DNA from: CAZJYC01 sp964550165
Lineage (GTDB): Bacteria; Acidobacteriota; Aminicenantia; Aminicenantales; Aminicenantaceae
Length of the DNA: 36,821 nucleotides
Assembly: GCA_964550165.1 (NCBI GenBank)
Contig: CAZJYC010000021.1
Location: 1-36,821, forward strand
Reading direction: 5' to 3'
Shown: piece after piece, positions 32,343-36,821 of the stretch
How the letters are laid out: each line of letters begins with the position of its first letter
Numbering within the stretch: the stretch's first letter is position 1
Position numbers and translations under genes: made by a program
Notes under the pieces: model-generated
Database searches by the model: none
What the model was told of the DNA's origin: nothing
What the model saw: only the letters and a program-made list of their open reading frames with translations

Positions 32343-34991
32343 TTAGCGGCTGACGACTTCGAAACTTCCCTTCACTTTTATATCTTCAGATGAGCTTCCG
32401 ACCATAATCTCAAAAATTCCTGGCTGCACGACTTTTTTCAGGTTGAGATCGAGAAAAGAGAACTCTTCCGGCGTAAGGACAAAAGTGACAGTTTTTTTCT
32501 CGTTCGGCTCAAGCGTTAATCTTTGAAATCCCTTGAGCTCCCTCACCGGCCTGGCTGGAAAAGAGACGACATCGCGCAGATAGAGCTGAACTACCTCGTC
32601 GCCTTTGCGTTTTCCCACATTCTGGACATCCACGCTGACCTGGACTTTATCTTCAGGCCCTATTTTTTGAGGGATTATCTGCAAGTTGCTGAACACAAAT
32701 TCTGTGTAGCTCAATCCGTAACCGAAAGGAAACAAGGGCTTGCCGCTGAGGTCGACATAGTCGTAGCCCCGGCCAGTGGGCTTGTAGTCGTTGTAAAGCG
32801 GAACCTGTCCGACATACTGAGGGAAAGTAATGGGCAGCTTACCACCCGGATTGTAATCGCCAAAGAGGACATCGGCCACAGCATTGCCTCCCTCTTCTCC
32901 CGGATACCAGGCTTCAACGACCGCAGCCGCTCTATCAAGCCAGTTGCTCATGGTGACCGCACTTCCGTTGATGAGGACGGCCACGACCGGTACGCCGGCC
33001 TCGCTCACCGCTTTGATCAATTCTTCTTGAAGACCTGGAAGGTCAAGCTTGGCTCGGTCCCGGCCTTCGCCTTCTATAATGCCGGTGACAATGACTGCGG
33101 CTTCGGATTTCTTGGCTGCAAGGACTGCTTCTTGAATTCCGATGTCTTCTTTGGGCTTAAGGTTCCAGCCCAGGCTGGCCGCTGCACCTCCGCCGTTCTC
33201 ATAGTATTCGATGCGGATGTCATAGGAACGGCCCTTTTCGAGCTTCAGGGAAATATAATCTGATGTCGGAGCGCGGTCAAACCAGCTTTCGACTAGCAGC
33301 TTTCCGTCGAGATAAAACCGGACGCCGTCGTCAGTTGTTATGCTGAGTTGATAAGTGTCTGTCTTGGAAGGGACAAGCTTCCCCGCCCATCTCACCGAGA
33401 ACTGGTCAGGGCTTATTTTTGGATCAGGGGAGCCTGACTCCCAGTTGAAATTGAGCTGTTTATCGACTCTGACCAGAGCCGGATTCCCGGACATGTTCAT
33501 GTTGTTGAAGTATTCGCCCTTCAAGCCGTGAACTCCTTCTTTGGCATCGGCCGGAACCAAATTTTCTGCAGGAACCGGTGGAAGCGCTGTCCATTCCAGC
33601 TCGCAGCCCCTGGCATAATCGACCTTTGTCGACCGGGAAACTTTGTTCCTGATGCCTTCAAGAACAGTGACCGCTTTCATCCCGAATCCGCTGTAGCCTC
33701 CAAGCCGGACAGCATCTGCGTCAGGGCCGATGACCGCAATTGATTTCATATTCTTGGAAAGAGGGAGAAAGTTGTTCTGATTCTTCAAAAGGACGATGGC
33801 TTCGCGCGCAGCCTGGAGAGCCAGCTCCCTGTTCTCGGCGCAGTCATTGATTTTTTCTGCGTATTCAGGGGCGACATCCCTATTTTCGAACAAGCCCAGT
33901 CGAAACTTCGCCCGTAAAACACGGCTGACTGCTTCGTCGATCGTCGCTTCGGAGACCAGCCCTTCCCTGGCAGCCTCAAGCAGAGGTTCGCCATAGATGT
34001 TGATGCCCGGAAGCTCGACATCAAGCCCGGCGTCGATCGCCTGCTTGGCGGCTTCTTTCTTGGAGGCGGCAGTATGATGCATGCTGTAGATGCCGGAGAC
34101 AGAGCCGTAATCTGAGACGACAAATCCTTTAAATCCCCATTCTTTTCTGAGCACATCGGTCAGAAGCCATCTGTGGGCAGAGCAGGGGATTCCGTCTATG
34201 GCATTGTAAGCAGCCATGACCGACTGCGCACCGGCTTCCTGGAAGCAGGCTTTGAAAGCCGGAAAATAAATCTCCCTCAGCAGCCTTTCCGAGAAATGGA
34301 TGACATTGCTGTCGCGGCCTCCGTCGCCGACATTTGCGGCATAATGCTTTGGAGTTGTAACAACGCCTTCTTTTTCGATGCTCTTGCAGAAAGCCACCCC
34401 CATCCGGGAGGTCAGGTAGGGGTCTTCGCCGTAGGTTTCCTCGACCCTTCCCCATCTCACATCCCGGGCGATATTGACCACCGGCGAAAGAACCTGATGA
34501 ATTCCCCGGCTCCTTGTCTCCTTGCCGATAACCGTCGCCACTTTTTCCATGAGCTCTGTATTCCATGTGGCCGCAAGGCCTATCGCCTGGGGAAAGCTTG
34601 TTCCTTTCTTGCCGACGATTCCATGGAGAGCTTCATCGTGGATGATGATCGGTATTCCCAGACGCGTTTTCTCCAGAGCAAGACGCTGGATCCTGTTAGC
34701 TTTTTCTGCGGCCTGCCTCGCCTCATAAGGTCTGAGGGTAACAGCCAGGCTTCCGATGCCTTTTTCGGTGATGATGTTTTTCCCCTCGACCTCCCCGATC
34801 TCGCACTGGAGCTGGGCGATTTTTTCCTCAAGAGTCATCCGGCCCAGAAGGTCTTTTATCCTCTCCTCGACCTGCAGGTTCGGATTGAGATATGCAGGCT
34901 TGTCTTTCTTCAGGCCCCAGAGGGAGACAAGCCCAGAAAAGAGAACGAAGATAAGAACCGAAAATCCGGATGAAAGAAGCAATTTTTTCAT
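32343..34991 (-). CDS. Secreted GH3 glycosidase with PA14 insertion
   Basis: This glycoside hydrolase family 3 enzyme of 882 residues is exported by a signal peptide (MKKLLLSSGFSVLIFVLFSG). The N-terminal TIM-barrel domain has RMTLEEKIAQLQ, HDEALHG, RVEETYGEDPYL, KHYAAN (Lys215, His216) and the nucleophile Asp294 in FVVSDYGSV. The C-terminal GH3 domain (from about 400) is split by a PA14 carbohydrate-binding module (about 490-610, KGEYFNN to GWNLKP). The likely acid/base is in GIIEGEGRDRAKLDLPG (about residue 642). A fibronectin type III-like domain closes the protein. The architecture is typical of beta-glucosidases and beta-xylosidases. GGGAGG lies nine bases before the ATG. No terminator was found downstream. 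Confidence 0.95.
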   Translation of the reverse strand: MKKLLLSSGFSVLIFVLFSGLVSLWGLKKDKPAYLNPNLQVEERIKDLLGRMTLEEKIAQLQCEIGEVEGKNIITEKGIGSLAVTLRPYEARQAAEKANRIQRLALEKTRLGIPIIIHDEALHGIVGKKGTSFPQAIGLAATWNTELMEKVATVIGKETRSRGIHQVLSPVVNIARDVRWGRVEETYGEDPYLTSRMGVAFCKSIEKEGVVTTPKHYAANVGDGGRDSNVIHFSERLLREIYFPAFKACFQEAGAQSVMAAYNAIDGIPCSAHRWLLTDVLRKEWGFKGFVVSDYGSVSGIYSMHHTAASKKEAAKQAIDAGLDVELPGINIYGEPLLEAAREGLVSEATIDEAVSRVLRAKFRLGLFENRDVAPEYAEKINDCAENRELALQAAREAIVLLKNQNNFLPLSKNMKSIAVIGPDADAVRLGGYSGFGMKAVTVLEGIRNKVSRSTKVDYARGCELEWTALPPVPAENLVPADAKEGVHGLKGEYFNNMNMSGNPALVRVDKQLNFNWESGSPDPKISPDQFSVRWAGKLVPSKTDTYQLSITTDDGVRFYLDGKLLVESWFDRAPTSDYISLKLEKGRSYDIRIEYYENGGGAAASLGWNLKPKEDIGIQEAVLAAKKSEAAVIVTGIIEGEGRDRAKLDLPGLQEELIKAVSEAGVPVVAVLINGSAVTMSNWLDRAAAVVEAWYPGEEGGNAVADVLFGDYNPGGKLPITFPQYVGQVPLYNDYKPTGRGYDYVDLSGKPLFPFGYGLSYTEFVFSNLQIIPQKIGPEDKVQVSVDVQNVGKRKGDEVVQLYLRDVVSFPARPVRELKGFQRLTLEPNEKKTVTFVLTPEEFSFLDLNLKKVVQPGIFEIMVGSSSEDIKVKGSFEVVSR

Positions 34992-35400
34992 CTTGTTTAA
35001 CCTCCCTGTTTTTCTCCCTATTTATAGTCCACCCGACAAGAAATCTCAAATGAAATTCATGCGGGTCTTTCTTGCTTCAGAGCAGAAAGGCTCCTGTGAG
35101 TTTCTGTGTCTTGAGTTCTTCTGTTTCCTTTATCCCGGTGATTATAGAGAACTGTTGGGCAAGCTTATCGAAGTTTTTTATCATTATCATGCTGAAATTC
35201 TTGACTTCTTCTTATTTTATATCTATATAAAAGAAATAAAGTTTGGAAAGAAAGTTTGGGAAATCGATAATCATTTTGTATCAAATTCCATGACACATAA
35301 GTCAAAAAGACGATTTTCACTGTTCAAAGAAACAAATTGTGAAGAGGTAATTTTTGATTTAGAGAGAAATTTTTTTCCGATTTAATTAAAGGAGGTTAAA
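34992..35400. other. Intergenic stretch between divergent GH3 and propeller genes
   Basis: This 409-base stretch is A+T-rich and lies between two genes that point away from each other, so both promoters should be here. A strong Shine-Dalgarno (AAAGGAGG, 35388-35395) belongs to the plus-strand gene. A plus-strand open frame crosses most of it (to 35385), but that frame is mainly the antisense of the GH3 gene, has no start site of its own, and its product (cysteine- and phenylalanine-rich) does not look like a protein. I see no repeat or RNA gene. Confidence 0.5.
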
Positions 35401-36821
35401 TTGAAAAGAACGATTTTTATGGCCATGGTCTTCATCGCTCTTACGCCTTTAATGGTCCTCCATGCCCAATGGGCGAGGACCTATGGGGAGAGTGCCTACG
35501 ACTCAGCGCGGTCTCCGATTCAAAAGACAAGCGATGGAGGCTACATATTGGCAGGCGTGACTTACTCCTTTGGCGCTGGATCTGGAGATGTCTGGGTCAT
35601 AAAGCTCTTATTCGACGGAACCGTGGAGTGGGAGCGAGCTTACGGAGGAATTGATTATGATGCGGCTTATTCTATTCAGCAGACAAACGATGGCGGGTAC
35701 ATTGTCGCTGGCGAAACCTATTCCTTTGGTGCCGGCGACTATGATTTCTGGATATTGAAGCTTTCCTCAACGGGAGTTGTTGAGTGGGAGAAGACCTATG
35801 GGGGAATTGATGAGGATTACGCCTGGTGGATCCAGCAAACAAGCGACGGCGGATATATTGTCGTAGGTAATACCTATTCCTATGGTGCCGGGGACTGCGA
35901 TATTTGGGTGTTAAAACTTGCTTCAAACGGGTCTGTCACATGGCAAAAGACCTATGGAGGAGACAGCTCTGATTATTCCTGGTACATTCAACAGACGAGC
36001 GGCAGCGGGTATATTGTCTGTGGAGAAACTTACTCTTTTGGCGATTATTCGGATAATATCTGGGTTTTAAAGCTTTCCTCAACGGGGTCGATCGAGTGGC
36101 AGCGGATTTATGGCGGAGCTGACTATGATTGGTCTTCGACCATTCAGCAGACAAAAGACGGCGGCTATATTGTCGTCGGTTGCAGTTATTCTTTTGGCGC
36201 TGGCGATTTAGATGCATGGATATTAAAACTTACGGCATCAGGTGACATTACGTGGCAAAAAACCTATGGAGGATTGGACTACGACTATTCTTGGTCAATC
36301 CAGCAGACGAGTGACAGCGGGTATGTTGTCGCAGGGTATACTTATTCTTTTGGGGGAGGAGAAGATGACGTTTGGGTTTTGAAGCTCTCATCATCGGGAG
36401 CTATCCAGTGGCAAAAGGCTTATGGTGGGGAGGATTATGATTATGCTCGTTCCTGTCTCGAGACAAGCGATGGAGGCTATGTCGTCTCTGGAGCGACTTG
36501 GTCTGTTGGCAGCGGAGAGGCGGATTTCGCCATCCTCAAGCTCTATTCAGACGGAGATATCGACCCATCCTGTGGATTCATCTGGGACTCATCTGCCTCA
36601 ACTTTGGACACTTATGTTTCTCCTGAGAATACTTCTATAATCCCTCAAGATACAGATTTATTGACTTTGACGACAGACGCTTCCTCTGAGGATACTTCTT
36701 CAGTTGTCATGCTTCTCTGTGAGGCTCCAAAGTATACTCTCACACTTGCTGCATCCACGGGCGGGACGACAAATCCCTCTCCGGGATCATACACACACTA
36801 CAAAAATACAGCAGTGACCAT
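35401..36821 (+). CDS. Secreted seven-repeat propeller-like protein (runs past window end)
   Basis: This frame has no stop before the window edge; at least 473 residues are coded. The start is TTG at 35401 behind AAAGGAGG at five bases. A signal peptide follows (KRTIFMAMVFIALTPLMVLHAQ). Residues 24-388 are seven tandem repeats, one of 53 and six of 52 residues, with the consensus WQKTYGGxDYDYAWSIQQTS, then DGGYIVAGETYSFGAGDxDI, then WVLKLSSTGSIE. Seven units of this kind fit a seven-bladed beta-propeller. After residue 388 comes a Ser/Thr-rich part and the start of a beta domain (TLAASTGGTTNPSPGSYTHY) like bacterial surface-repeat modules. The protein is probably exported to the periplasm or cell surface; the function is unknown. 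Confidence 0.85.
   Translation, partial: MKRTIFMAMVFIALTPLMVLHAQWARTYGESAYDSARSPIQKTSDGGYILAGVTYSFGAGSGDVWVIKLLFDGTVEWERAYGGIDYDAAYSIQQTNDGGYIVAGETYSFGAGDYDFWILKLSSTGVVEWEKTYGGIDEDYAWWIQQTSDGGYIVVGNTYSYGAGDCDIWVLKLASNGSVTWQKTYGGDSSDYSWYIQQTSGSGYIVCGETYSFGDYSDNIWVLKLSSTGSIEWQRIYGGADYDWSSTIQQTKDGGYIVVGCSYSFGAGDLDAWILKLTASGDITWQKTYGGLDYDYSWSIQQTSDSGYVVAGYTYSFGGGEDDVWVLKLSSSGAIQWQKAYGGEDYDYARSCLETSDGGYVVSGATWSVGSGEADFAILKLYSDGDIDPSCGFIWDSSASTLDTYVSPENTSIIPQDTDLLTLTTDASSEDTSSVVMLLCEAPKYTLTLAASTGGTTNPSPGSYTHYKNTAVT

Noticed and set aside
34756..35385. Plus-strand frame of 209 codons crossing the GH3 5' end and the intergenic stretch.
   Set aside because: Most of it is antisense to the GH3 signal peptide region; the remainder is A+T-rich with an unlikely composition and no start site.

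Overview
The window looks like a chromosomal segment of a Gram-negative bacterium from the Acidobacteriota / Candidatus Aminicenantes neighbourhood. The grounds are two GWxTD-family lipoproteins, a VWFA-related protein of the type common in Acidobacteria, large TonB-dependent receptors with an N-terminal carboxypeptidase-regulatory-like domain, and a zinc-finger anti-sigma factor with HEAT repeats. The genetic code is standard, because TAA, TGA and TAG all end intact genes. Several genes start with GTG or TTG behind a strong Shine-Dalgarno. The lineage is an inference from gene families; no rRNA or other marker was searched.

Layout. Positions 1-9952 hold a minus-strand block bounded by inverted copies of one dispersed repeat (called R1 here). 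It contains a GWxTD lipoprotein, a TonB-dependent receptor pseudogene (5' end lost, in-frame amber codon), a ROK sugar kinase, TatA and an intact TonB-dependent receptor. Positions 10039-15632 are a plus-strand housekeeping run: lepA, mtnA, tsaD and a TolC-like outer-membrane efflux protein. Positions 15930-21498 carry a glutamate-1-semialdehyde-aminotransferase-like enzyme, two overlapping glycosyltransferases, an enolase-superfamily OSBS/N-acylamino-acid-racemase-like enzyme and a second GWxTD lipoprotein. A bidirectional terminator separates this from the minus-strand operon 23903-21606: ECF sigma factor, anti-sigma factor (4-base overlap) and an exported DUF4097-type protein.

Positions 23961-25240 hold a glutamate-racemase-like protein with a signal peptide or membrane anchor, between two partial R1 copies. 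Positions 25416-32249 form an accessory stretch: a hicBA toxin-antitoxin pair, a NYN-domain nuclease, a VWA protein and a secreted GH116 glycosidase, then three gene relics (an unidentified one, the C-terminus of a restriction-modification methyltransferase, and what may be the tail of a nucleotidyltransferase) and a small orphan antitoxin-like gene. Positions 32343-36821 hold a secreted GH3 glycosidase with a PA14 insertion and a secreted seven-repeat propeller-like protein that runs off the window.

How the genes fit together. Much of the window concerns the cell envelope and polymer use: TonB receptors, sugar kinase, secreted GH116 and GH3 enzymes, lipoproteins, TolC, glycosyltransferases and a surface-stress type sigma operon. 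Two repeat families (R1, a foldback element of about 257 bp; R2, short GTCATnGCGAG-type units) sit at many gene borders and next to the damaged genes. I saw no CRISPR array, tRNA, rRNA or intact transposase. The most unusual points are the exported MurI-like racemase, whose ribosome-binding site lies in a repeat end, and the R1 family itself.
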